Source: JANXMY01 sp965246745 | GTDB lineage: Bacteria > Armatimonadota > Armatimonadia > Armatimonadales > Capsulimonadaceae | Direction: 5' to 3' | Assembly (NCBI GenBank): GCA_965246745.1 | Contig: OZ251980.1 | Location: 620,001 to 684,000 of the forward strand | Length of the DNA: 64,000 nucleotides | In this document: positions 49,057-57,041 of the stretch, one piece after another | Position numbering within the stretch: the first letter of the stretch is position 1 | Layout of the letters: every line of letters begins with the position of its first letter | Program-made: the position numbers and the translations under genes | The notes under the pieces: model-generated | The model's database searches: none | Told to the model about the DNA's origin: nothing | What the model saw: only the letters and a program-made list of their open reading frames with translations

Positions 49057-51051
49057 ATGGAAATCACCCAGTCCTATGCCCGCCCGAGCAGCGGGACACT
49101 CAGCGCAAATGGAATGCAGCTCAGCGTCGCCGCCGAATTGTCCCGCCCGCCGGTCGCCCTTCGTGCCCTGGTTCAAGACAGCCTCGCCTATGCCCGCGTC
49201 ATGCTGGCCCTGTACGCAGTCGTCTCCGGCGACCACCGGGCCAAGCCCAAAGACCACACGGCGTACCAAGAGTGGGTGCAGCAGCGCTATTTGGAAGAGC
49301 TTGGCGACGAAATGGGCCGGCGGCTCAAAGCGATGCCGGGCTTGAACGACACGCGCGACACGCTGAAAGCGCGGGTCAAAGCGCTCCGAACCGATGCGCT
49401 GCCGCTCGAAAAACAACTGGCAAGCGCGGACTTTTACCAGTCCCGCGCAGTTTACTTTAAATGGCTGTGGGACAACGACAAAGACGCCTGGATGGTGCTC
49501 GACCCCGTGGTCAGCGTCCACCCCGACTGCGTTGTGTTTGAAGTGTTTTCGATTGACGAATCCAGCTACGGGCGGGTCACCGTGCCGATGGACAAGCTCG
49601 ACACGCTCGGCGAGACCGTTTACGGCACGACCAATGTTGACTACAGCCGGGCGCTGGCCAATGAAATTTCGCGTGTCCGCGACTACCGGCCCGCGTACCT
49701 AGAAGTCGGCGGCGGCGGGGTCACGGTCGGCACCGGCGCGGGCGAGCGGATGGAGAAAAAAATTGACCTGCCCCCGACCTGGGTGCGCGGCTTTTTGCAG
49801 GTGCAGTCGGCAGCGGCCTTCAGCGGCACGGATTTGACCCTCAGCGCCGCCGCCGTCGCCGAGATGCTGGCGGTGCTGCGGGAGCGCCGGGAAGATCAAG
49901 GCCCGCGCTCGCTGCGCTTTGTGCTGGCGCCGGGCGAGAAGCCGAAAATCGTTGTCGAGCCGTGGAACATTGAAATCCAAGAACAGCATTTTGTCTTTGA
50001 CGGCGACTTCACCGGCGACATTCGCATCTGGGGCCGCCGCCGCCTTTTGACACTGGAATCGCTGATGCCGACCGCCGAGAAAGTCACGGCCCGGCTGCTC
50101 GGGACCGGCATGCCGTCGTACTGGACCGTGTTTCAAAAAAGCCATCGGTTCGATCTGGGCTTGTCGGGCTGGACCCAAAACGACTGGTCCCGCGCGGCCC
50201 GCTTTGACCTGCTGGCGTCTACCGGGTCGGTTTCGGACGGCGACATCGCGCAGGCGGCGGCGGCGCTTGAAACCCGCCTGCGCTTGTCCCCGGAAGAGCT
50301 GGCGTCGCACACGGATTTATCGCGCGAAGCGGCGACCACCGCGCTTCAGCGCTTGTGCCGCGAAGGCCGGGCGATGTATGACCTCGCGGCCGGCGTCTAC
50401 CGCTGGCGTCAGCTTATGCCCTTTCCGGTGGAACCCGAGGAAGAATCGGACCCCCGGCTGTTTCTCGCCCGGCGCTTGGTCGCGACCGGCGGGGTCAAAT
50501 GGCTGAAGCCCGGCGAGGACGGCGGCGGCGAGGAACCGTTCGGCCTGCCGCCGGCAGGCGAGGAAACCACCCGCTACCGGGCGCAGGTGCGCGGCGGCGA
50601 GGAAAAGCGCGAGCGTAAGTTCCACGTCGTTTTAGATTTGGACGCCGACGGCCGTGCCCGCTTTGTGTCCTGCGACTGCGCCTGGCACCGGCGCGAAAAG
50701 CTCCGCAAAGGCCCCTGCGCCCATATCCTTGCCGCGACCGTGCTGGCGTCGCAGCAGCAGGTCGGGGCGGGCGCAAGTCAGACGCCGGCAGGCAGCGGCG
50801 GCGGGGCGGTCCTGCGCCCGGATCGGTTCAAGGGGCAGACTTTTGTGTTCACGGGAGCGCTGACTTTGTTCACGCGCGAGCAGGCCGAAAGCCTGGTCAT
50901 GCAGGGCGGCGGCAAAGCGTCCGGCAGCGTCACCCGCGCAACCACTTACCTCGTCGCCGGCGACAAGGCCGGCTCCAAGCTGACCAAAGCGCGGGAGCTG
51001 GGCGTTCCGGTCCTGACCGAAACCGAGTTCCAAGCCATGCTGGGAAACTAA
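49057..51051 (+). CDS. Retron-associated winged-helix/SWIM protein with C-terminal BRCT domain
   Basis: 664 residues. A winged-helix-like segment (LSPEELASHTDLSREAATTA, LQRLCREGRAMYDLAAGVYR, around 410-450) is followed by a SWIM zinc finger at about 535-558 (CDCAWHRREKLRKGPCAHIL: C-x-C...C-x-H), a Gly-rich linker and a BRCT domain at 591-664 (FKGQTFVFTGALTLFTREQA, TYLVAGDKAGSKLTKARELG) of the DNA-ligase type. The WH + SWIM layout is that of WHSWIM proteins linked to retrons. The BRCT suggests binding to DNA ends or partners. ATG 49057 has AAAGG 8 nt upstream; a longer frame from 48853 covers the tandem repeats. Confidence 0.82.
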   Translation: MEITQSYARPSSGTLSANGMQLSVAAELSRPPVALRALVQDSLAYARVMLALYAVVSGDHRAKPKDHTAYQEWVQQRYLEELGDEMGRRLKAMPGLNDTRDTLKARVKALRTDALPLEKQLASADFYQSRAVYFKWLWDNDKDAWMVLDPVVSVHPDCVVFEVFSIDESSYGRVTVPMDKLDTLGETVYGTTNVDYSRALANEISRVRDYRPAYLEVGGGGVTVGTGAGERMEKKIDLPPTWVRGFLQVQSAAAFSGTDLTLSAAAVAEMLAVLRERREDQGPRSLRFVLAPGEKPKIVVEPWNIEIQEQHFVFDGDFTGDIRIWGRRRLLTLESLMPTAEKVTARLLGTGMPSYWTVFQKSHRFDLGLSGWTQNDWSRAARFDLLASTGSVSDGDIAQAAAALETRLRLSPEELASHTDLSREAATTALQRLCREGRAMYDLAAGVYRWRQLMPFPVEPEEESDPRLFLARRLVATGGVKWLKPGEDGGGEEPFGLPPAGEETTRYRAQVRGGEEKRERKFHVVLDLDADGRARFVSCDCAWHRREKLRKGPCAHILAATVLASQQQVGAGASQTPAGSGGGAVLRPDRFKGQTFVFTGALTLFTREQAESLVMQGGGKASGSVTRATTYLVAGDKAGSKLTKARELGVPVLTETEFQAMLGN

Positions 51052-51069
51052 TTACTTGGGGGCCTCAGC

Positions 51070-52458
51070 ATGAACGCCGAGCAGAAAAAACGCTATCAGC
51101 AGGTCGGCAAGCAGGCCTTTATCCGCGAGGAGATGACCCGGCTCGGCTTCTGGCCGCCCAGCCCCGAAGTCGCCGCGCAGGCCGCCGAAACCGAGCAGCA
51201 GCTCAAAGCGCTGTACGCCGAGCTGGCGCAGGTCCAGACCGATCTGGCCGCTGTGGAGGCACAAATCGCCGAAGCGGGCGACATTCCGAAGCTGCTCCAG
51301 GAAGTCCGGCGGCGGCGCATCGAGCGGGTCCGGGCCGAGCGGGCCGCCCGCCGCGAAACCCGCGTCAAAGAACAGGCCGAAGCCCGCGCTGAAACCGCCG
51401 AGTGGCGGCGAACCACCGTGCCGTTTCTCGGCGACGGCGTCTCGGCGGGCCTTCAGTACGAGGTGCCCGACAGCGAAAAGCTGGCCGCGCTCGGCCTGCC
51501 CGTGCTGATCACGGCGTCGGACATTGCCGCCGCCATCGGAATCACCACGCGCGAGCTGGCCTGGCTGACTTACCACCGGGGCGCGGCCAGCCTCGACCAC
51601 TATTCCCGCTTCCAAATCCCGAAGCGACGGGGCGGCACGCGCACCCTGTCGTCGCCCAAGCCCCGCCTGCGGGTCGCCCAATCCTGGCTGTTGACTCAGG
51701 TGCTCGCCCCGGTGCCGGTGCATCCCGCCGCTGCCGCGTTCCGCCCCGGCTTGTCGGTTGCAGACAACGCCGCGCAGCACACGGGCCGGGCGGTCGTCGC
51801 CCGGATTGACCTTCAAGACTTTTTCCCGTCGGTGACACTGCCGCGCGTCCGCGCCGGCTTCCGCTCTTTAGGCTACAGCGGCGGGGTCGCGACGATCTTC
51901 GCGCTGCTCGCCACCGAAGCGCCGCGCGTCGGGGTCACTCTCGACGGCCAGACCCGCTTTGTCGCGCTGGCGGAGCGCTCACTGCCGCAGGGCGCATGCA
52001 CGTCCCCCGCCCTGTCCAACTTGCTCTGCCGCCGTTTGGACGCCCGCCTTTCCGGGGCCGCCGAGTCGCTCGGTTTCCGGTACACGCGCTACGCCGACGA
52101 TTTAGTGTTTTCGCATGCCGAGGCCAATGCCCCGGTCGGCATGCTTTTAGGGCTGGCCCACACGATCATCGCCGACGCCGGGTTTGTCGTCAACCCCAAA
52201 AAAACGACTGTTCTGCGCTCTCATCAGCGCCAGGTCGTCACCGGGGTCGTCGTCAACGAAGCCCCGCACGTTTCCCGTGACGACCTGCGCCGCTTTCGCG
52301 CCCTGCTGCACCACTGCGGGACACGCGGCCTCGCCGCCGTCTCGGCCGAGATGGGCAAAGACGCCGGGCGCTACATTCAAGGCTACTTCGCGTTTCTGCA
52401 CATGGTCTGCCCGGCGCAGGCCGAGGCGCTCCGCCGGAAATACCCCGCCGCCGGCTGA
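51070..52458 (+). CDS. Retron-type reverse transcriptase
   Basis: 462 residues. Residues 1-115 form a charged coiled coil; the RT domain follows: RIDLQDFFPSV (catalytic Asp247), LPQGACTSPALSNLLCRRLD, YTRYADDLVFS (YADD 341-344) and GFVVNPKKTTVL. The retron hallmark VTG is present in QVVTGVVVN (390-392). It would reverse-transcribe part of the upstream RNA from a branched guanosine. It begins 18 nt after the SWIM gene. Group II intron RTs differ: no maturase or endonuclease domain follows, and the enzyme ends soon after the thumb. The long N-terminal coiled coil is unusual. Confidence 0.92.
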   Translation: MNAEQKKRYQQVGKQAFIREEMTRLGFWPPSPEVAAQAAETEQQLKALYAELAQVQTDLAAVEAQIAEAGDIPKLLQEVRRRRIERVRAERAARRETRVKEQAEARAETAEWRRTTVPFLGDGVSAGLQYEVPDSEKLAALGLPVLITASDIAAAIGITTRELAWLTYHRGAASLDHYSRFQIPKRRGGTRTLSSPKPRLRVAQSWLLTQVLAPVPVHPAAAAFRPGLSVADNAAQHTGRAVVARIDLQDFFPSVTLPRVRAGFRSLGYSGGVATIFALLATEAPRVGVTLDGQTRFVALAERSLPQGACTSPALSNLLCRRLDARLSGAAESLGFRYTRYADDLVFSHAEANAPVGMLLGLAHTIIADAGFVVNPKKTTVLRSHQRQVVTGVVVNEAPHVSRDDLRRFRALLHHCGTRGLAAVSAEMGKDAGRYIQGYFAFLHMVCPAQAEALRRKYPAAG

Positions 52459-52460
52459 GA

Positions 52461-54020
52461 CTAGGCAGCCTCGGCAAACGGCACGCACGACAAGCCGAGC
52501 CGCTGCCGCCCGTTTTCGCCGGGCGCGGCCACATCGCCCGACGGGTCATATTCGCTGCTGCCGGGATCATTACTGCTGGGATCATTACTGCCGGGCGGCG
52601 CGTCTCCGGGCAGGGGGTCTTCGGGCAGGCCCAGCGCCCACCGGCAGTCTTCCCATTGCCACGCATGGATCAGCTCTTCCAGCGCCCACGCCGCGCCGTC
52701 GTCCTCGCCGGCTGCCGCGTTTTCCGGGCACAGACGCAAGGCCGCCGCAATTCCGCGCCGCCAGCTTCCCAGGTCCACCGTGCGGCGCGGGCTGCCCCAC
52801 CCCGCGCTTGGCTTGTCGAAATTCTTCTTGAACTCGTCCATTCCCCGCGCGTCGCGCACCAGCGCCGCCAGCCGCGCGTCGCTGCCGGGATACCGCGCGT
52901 CTTCGCCGCACCGAACCCCGTCCCGTCCCGGCATTCCCACAAATGTCCACCCCAAAGCGCGGCATTCCCGAACCACTTTGCCGTTCTTTTTCACCCGAAT
53001 CGCGGCAAACGTGTATCCCTGCACCGCCGAGTCGGAGGTTCCAAGCGCCGAAACAGTGTCATTGTAATCCGTTTCCACGCCGTTGCCGGCGGCATCCAAA
53101 GCTGAAACAATCCGCCCTTTGGCGTCGCGCCCAATCGTGAAGTGCTCGGGAACATAACATTGCAGCGTGGTACGGCTGTAATTCTGCGGCAGAAAGCGCA
53201 CGAAAAAGCCGCCCGGATGCAGCGTCCAGCGCCCGCCGGGGATGTCGCGCCCTTTGCCGTCGGGGGGCGGACTGCCCGAAAGCACAGCAATCCGCTCAAG
53301 CTGGTCAAACGGGGCCGATACCTGCGCGAAGACGCCTCGGAGCGAGTTCTGCGCTTCGAAAACTGGGCGCAGCTCGGCGCTGACTCTCCCAAACGCCTGC
53401 TGCCGGGCATCTTCCCCCAGCGCGTCTACCGACGCCCCGTTCAAATCAAGGATGTCCTGCGGCGGCAGCAAAATCGCCGCCGTCTGCCGCAGATTATCCG
53501 GCAGGGCATCAAACTTGGCCCGCGCTTCAATCGCCCACACAAGTGATTGAATATCGTGCTGCGGCAGGCTCGGGTGGTCGGCGCTGTTGTGCAGGATCGC
53601 GCGGATCATGCCCCGCCGCTTTCCCTTCAGCGGCGCATACAGGTAGCCGTTCCCGTGTGTCGGGCCGTAAGTGCCGGCATGGAGGCAGTACGAGCGAATG
53701 TCGCCGCCGTACAGGCCGGGACGGAGCGTCCAGCCGCCGCCCGGCCCGCGCGTCAATGCCGTCAGCGGCTTGACAGTGACCGGCGAGTAGTCGTCCAAAA
53801 ACGGCACTTCCCCGCGAGCGTCCTTGACCGACGTGGTGACCGCCTCTTCGGTTTTCAGCAGGGAGTCCATTCCCGGCAGGTTCAGCCCCGGCACTTTCGG
53901 CAGGGTCAAGCCGGGAATGCTGAACTGCGCCCGAGCAGGAGCCGCCGTCCAAACAGCGGCAGCGAGAGGAAAAACAACGCAGGAAACGCGGCGCAAAGCG
54001 CGGCACGGCAGTGGAAACAT
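52461..54020 (-). CDS. Secreted protein of unknown function
   Basis: 519 residues. A signal peptide (RRVSCVVFPLAAAVWTAAPA, cut near ARA/QF), then a domain starting YSPVTVKPLTALTRGPGGGW with a run of aromatic and Gly residues (YGGDIRSYCLHAGTYGPTHG, GYLYAPLKGKRRG) and a later hydrophobic core. The C-terminal 40 residues are disordered and contain a duplicated SNDP/SSNDP stretch. AAAGGAAAAGAA precedes ATG 54020. It converges with the RT gene, 2 nt between stops. No family recognised. Confidence 0.7.
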   Translation of the reverse strand: MFPLPCRALRRVSCVVFPLAAAVWTAAPARAQFSIPGLTLPKVPGLNLPGMDSLLKTEEAVTTSVKDARGEVPFLDDYSPVTVKPLTALTRGPGGGWTLRPGLYGGDIRSYCLHAGTYGPTHGNGYLYAPLKGKRRGMIRAILHNSADHPSLPQHDIQSLVWAIEARAKFDALPDNLRQTAAILLPPQDILDLNGASVDALGEDARQQAFGRVSAELRPVFEAQNSLRGVFAQVSAPFDQLERIAVLSGSPPPDGKGRDIPGGRWTLHPGGFFVRFLPQNYSRTTLQCYVPEHFTIGRDAKGRIVSALDAAGNGVETDYNDTVSALGTSDSAVQGYTFAAIRVKKNGKVVRECRALGWTFVGMPGRDGVRCGEDARYPGSDARLAALVRDARGMDEFKKNFDKPSAGWGSPRRTVDLGSWRRGIAAALRLCPENAAAGEDDGAAWALEELIHAWQWEDCRWALGLPEDPLPGDAPPGSNDPSSNDPGSSEYDPSGDVAAPGENGRQRLGLSCVPFAEAA

Positions 54021-54134
54021 TTCTTTTCCTTTGGGCACAGCGGCAGGCCGATCCCTGCCGCCCCGAGGCGAGTGGGTCAAGCGCCATTGTACCACGCCGA
54101 AAGAAGTAATTGTCTCCGCTTTGGATCAATCCTG

Positions 54135-54164
54135 TTGACAGACAGAGCAGCGATGATGTATGAT
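54135..54164 (+). promoter_or_regulatory. Promoter of the GTPase gene (leaderless start)
   Basis: TTGACA (54135-54140), 18 bp, TATGAT (54159-54164). The predicted start lies at 54171-54172, on the ATG used below. Confidence 0.65.
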
Positions 54165-54171
54165 GACGGAA

Positions 54172-55002
54172 ATGCTTGAACCTATTTCGCACTCGTCCTG
54201 GCTGATCCCGGCGGCTAAAGAAGCTTACAAATCACGCGCTCAGATTGCCGGTCACTGGGAGCGCATCGTCACTCAGATTAAAGGTAAAAAGATTGAAATT
54301 GCCGTGACGGGTTTAAGCGGTGCTGGCAAAACGGTTCTGCTGGATCATCTGACCGGGCAAGCGTATCACCGAGGCTACACCCCGCCGGGACGCTCACGGT
54401 CCGCCGAAACCGGCAAGATGTCCGCGAAAGGCTTTCGCCTTGGATTGAGCACTATTCCGGGACAAGACTCATACGTCCGCCAAACAGCAATAGCAAACAT
54501 CTTTGAGGCGAAGCGGCCTGTAGACGGCGTCATTCATGTTGTTTCCAACGGCTACATTGAGGAGCGCGAAGCCGCCGCGCGTGAAGTGCTGATTGAAGAC
54601 CTTCACATCACAACGGTTGAACAACTGCGCCGGCACTTTTTGGAAGAGGAACTTCGAGACTTGGACGCAACACTGGGTTTGCTCCGCAGTTCTTTTCGCA
54701 AGTCCCGCAAGCCGAAGTGGCTGATTGTTGCCGTCGCTAAATCTGATTTGTTTTACGATAAAATCCTGGAAGCGCAGCGGTATTATTCCTCTTCGGGGAA
54801 CAGCGTATTTACAGAGAGAATGCACCGATTTTTAGGTCAGGTCGGCAGCGATAACTTCGGCTGGGAAGCAGCTCCCGTGGCGACGCGGATCGAAGATTTT
54901 CGCTGGGGCCGCGAGACAGTGCCGAGTCAGCTTAAGCCGGATCAATGCGACCACTTCGTCGGGCAGTTCGCCGAGATCGTTGAAAAGAACTGTGAGGGTT
55001 GA
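54172..55002 (+). CDS. P-loop GTPase-like protein
   Basis: 276 residues. IEIAVTGLSGAGKTVLLDHL is a Walker A/G1 motif, SRSAETGKMSAKG may be switch I with Thr, STIPGQDSYVRQ a G3-like PGQ and LIVAVAKSDLFYD a G4-like AKSD. The 'IPGQDSY' replaces the usual DxxG, seen in some dynamin-related and defence-type GTPases. No membrane segment; the next gene encodes a membrane protein, likely a partner. The frame is open from 54160 but those ATGs fall inside the -10 box. Confidence 0.75.
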   Translation: MLEPISHSSWLIPAAKEAYKSRAQIAGHWERIVTQIKGKKIEIAVTGLSGAGKTVLLDHLTGQAYHRGYTPPGRSRSAETGKMSAKGFRLGLSTIPGQDSYVRQTAIANIFEAKRPVDGVIHVVSNGYIEEREAAAREVLIEDLHITTVEQLRRHFLEEELRDLDATLGLLRSSFRKSRKPKWLIVAVAKSDLFYDKILEAQRYYSSSGNSVFTERMHRFLGQVGSDNFGWEAAPVATRIEDFRWGRETVPSQLKPDQCDHFVGQFAEIVEKNCEG

Positions 55003-55003
55003 A

Positions 55004-55624
55004 ATGCAGACAAATTCAAGTAGTCAGTCCGATCCATTCGCAGAAGATGCGCCGAGAAGTCTCTCCGCGTCTCGCATTCGTGCGGATTTCGAGGGGCTGC
55101 TTGAACTGGCCGAAAAACTGCAAACCTCCCGCCGGCAATTCAGCGAACGTTGCGGCCAGTTAGCCTTTATACAAGAAAGCCTGCGATTGGCAATGTCGGT
55201 TGAGCTTTCGATCGGTCTTTTGATTGGTGTGAACTGCTTTTCTCCATCCATTGCTTTTTTCGGCAAAATGCTGGAACCCATTTATTTTGCTCTCCTCGTC
55301 GGAGGTATAGACACCGTATTCGGTTTTTTTACCATTCGATATTTTTTAATGGCTCGGCAGCAAGCCCGGCACCAAAAGCAGGCTTTATTCTCTGATGAGC
55401 GTGATTTATCAGAAGTTGTTGAATTACTGAGAGAAATTGAGCCTGTCTACGCGCACGAGGAAAAACTTTCCGCAATGGAGCGGGTGCAAATTCGCATACG
55501 GTTATCCCGTTTCGGAATTGGATCATCGTCGCATGGTGCAGCCGACAGCACAAAAACAGAAACACGGCCCGAATTCTTTTCGCGCGAAAGCAGAGGGGAG
55601 CGGGAACTTTTGAAGCCCTCCTAA
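55004..55624 (+). CDS. Membrane protein partner of the GTPase
   Basis: 206 residues. A coiled-coil stretch (FEGLLELAEKLQTSRRQFSE) leads into two membrane helices (ELSIGLLIGVNCFSPSIAFF and IYFALLVGGIDTVFGFFTIR), then another helix region and a Ser-rich tail. GAGGGTTGAA precedes ATG 55004, which overlaps nothing and lies 1 nt after the GTPase stop. The pair ends in a strong terminator, so it is a two-gene unit. Function unknown. Confidence 0.75.
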   Translation: MQTNSSSQSDPFAEDAPRSLSASRIRADFEGLLELAEKLQTSRRQFSERCGQLAFIQESLRLAMSVELSIGLLIGVNCFSPSIAFFGKMLEPIYFALLVGGIDTVFGFFTIRYFLMARQQARHQKQALFSDERDLSEVVELLREIEPVYAHEEKLSAMERVQIRIRLSRFGIGSSSHGAADSTKTETRPEFFSRESRGERELLKPS

Positions 55625-55632
55625 AAATACAC

Positions 55633-55670
55633 AAAAAAGCCGCTGCCTCCTGGAAAGCAGCGGCTTTTTT
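55633..55670. terminator. Bidirectional terminator
   Basis: A6 GCCGCTGC..GCAGCGGC T6; serves both converging genes. Confidence 0.9.
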
Positions 55671-55671
55671 C

Positions 55672-56892
55672 CTAAGCCGCAATCTTTAAGTTTTTTATTG
55701 CCTGCGCTTCGTACTTGGGCTTGTAGTCGGGGCATTTGTAGCTTTTGGAATACTCTTTGGGGTTCTCGGCGTCAGCGACGTAAATCTGGGCGGAGTTGAC
55801 GCCGCATTTTTCCTGCGTTCGGTCGTAGTTGCCGCAGTCGTAGCAGCGGCGCAGGATGGTCCAGCAGACCGAGCAGCGCATCGAGCCGACCAGCTCGACC
55901 CGGCCGCAGAGCGGGCAGTGAATATACGTTTCCTGGAAGCCGTATTCTTTGGATTTCAGCGCCAGCCGCACTTTGCGGTTGAACTCTTCCAGCCCCCGGC
56001 TCAGCTCGGCGCAGGTCGCCAGCATCTGATTCATCTGCACCGCCGTCAAGTATTCAATCACGCGCTCATCCAAAAGCTCCGTGAGCTGCTGGCCGACTTT
56101 GTCAATCGCCTTCATGTGCTGCTCGGCGGTCTGCGGACGGTACGGCTTGGCTTTCTCGGCCCGCGCCCCGAGCGTCTTCAAAAGCTGATCGGTAATGGCG
56201 AGCGAGACCCGGAGAAACGCTTCGCGCTTTTCGGGATACCGCACAATCGCGCCCATGACCCGCTCGGCGTCGCCGACATTCAGCTTCTCGATCTTGATCT
56301 TGTCCACCATGCGCTTTTGCGACGCCGGGTCGTGCGCCAGCGCGGCCAGGGCGCGGGCGTGGCCTTCAGTCAGCAAAATCTGGCCGGGCTGCGGGGTGCG
56401 CTGGGTCAGCTCGATCTGCACAAACTGCGGCAGCTCGAGAAGCTCCAAAGACCGGCGCAGGGTCGTCTCGGAAACGCCAAGCGTCTTGCCGCACTTTTCC
56501 CACGACATAAACGTCAGCAGCCCTTGAATCGCGCGGGCTTTTTCAATCGCGTTCATGTCCTCGCGCTGAAAGTTTTCGAGAAGCGCGTCGGCATGCGCGT
56601 CCTCATCGGACATTTCTTTGATCAGCGCCGGGATCGTCGCCATGCCGGCGATCTTGGACGCCCGAAAGCGGCGCTCGCCCATGACGATCTGATACTTGCC
56701 CTCAAACGGCCGGACGACAATCGGCTCCAGCACGCCGCGCTCTTTGATCGAGGCCGCCAGCTCGTCGAGCGTGTCCTGGTAAAACGACTTGCGCGGCTGG
56801 TTTTCATTGGTGATGATTTGCTCCAGCGGCACTTGGTGAACCGTCTGCGCGACGGCGTTCGGCTTCGTTTCGGATTTGGTCAAGGTCGGCAT
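55672..56892 (-). CDS. ParB/RepB/Spo0J-type protein with C-terminal zinc-ribbon region
   Basis: 406 residues. ParB N-domain: VPLEQIITNENQPRKSFYQD, LAASIKERGVLEPIVVRPFE and the NTPase/arginine patch GERRFRASKIAG; then ENFQREDMNAIEKARAI and an HTH (WEKCGKTLGVSETTLRRSLE). The C-terminus is unusual: CPLCGRVELVGSMRCSVC and RRCYDCGNY..C suggest zinc ribbons. No parA is next to it, so it may be a Noc-like or plasmid-type orphan, or part of defence. GAGGAGCC lies before ATG 56892. Confidence 0.88.
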   Translation of the reverse strand: MPTLTKSETKPNAVAQTVHQVPLEQIITNENQPRKSFYQDTLDELAASIKERGVLEPIVVRPFEGKYQIVMGERRFRASKIAGMATIPALIKEMSDEDAHADALLENFQREDMNAIEKARAIQGLLTFMSWEKCGKTLGVSETTLRRSLELLELPQFVQIELTQRTPQPGQILLTEGHARALAALAHDPASQKRMVDKIKIEKLNVGDAERVMGAIVRYPEKREAFLRVSLAITDQLLKTLGARAEKAKPYRPQTAEQHMKAIDKVGQQLTELLDERVIEYLTAVQMNQMLATCAELSRGLEEFNRKVRLALKSKEYGFQETYIHCPLCGRVELVGSMRCSVCWTILRRCYDCGNYDRTQEKCGVNSAQIYVADAENPKEYSKSYKCPDYKPKYEAQAIKNLKIAA

Positions 56893-57041
56893 GGGCGGCT
56901 CCTCAAGCGGCAGGTCATTGAAACAGTTCTTTGACGCAATTATCGGCAAAATGTGCAACAATTCACAGGGAGGCCGCGCCTCCCCGGCTTTTTTGCCGCT
57001 GAAACTGACTTTTCGGGTACGAACCGCCGACAATTTTTCTT

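Noticed and set aside
51070..52458. Group II intron or diversity-generating retroelement RT
   Set aside because: No maturase/HNH region, no intron RNA ends, no template/variable repeat pair seen; the VTG motif favours a retron.
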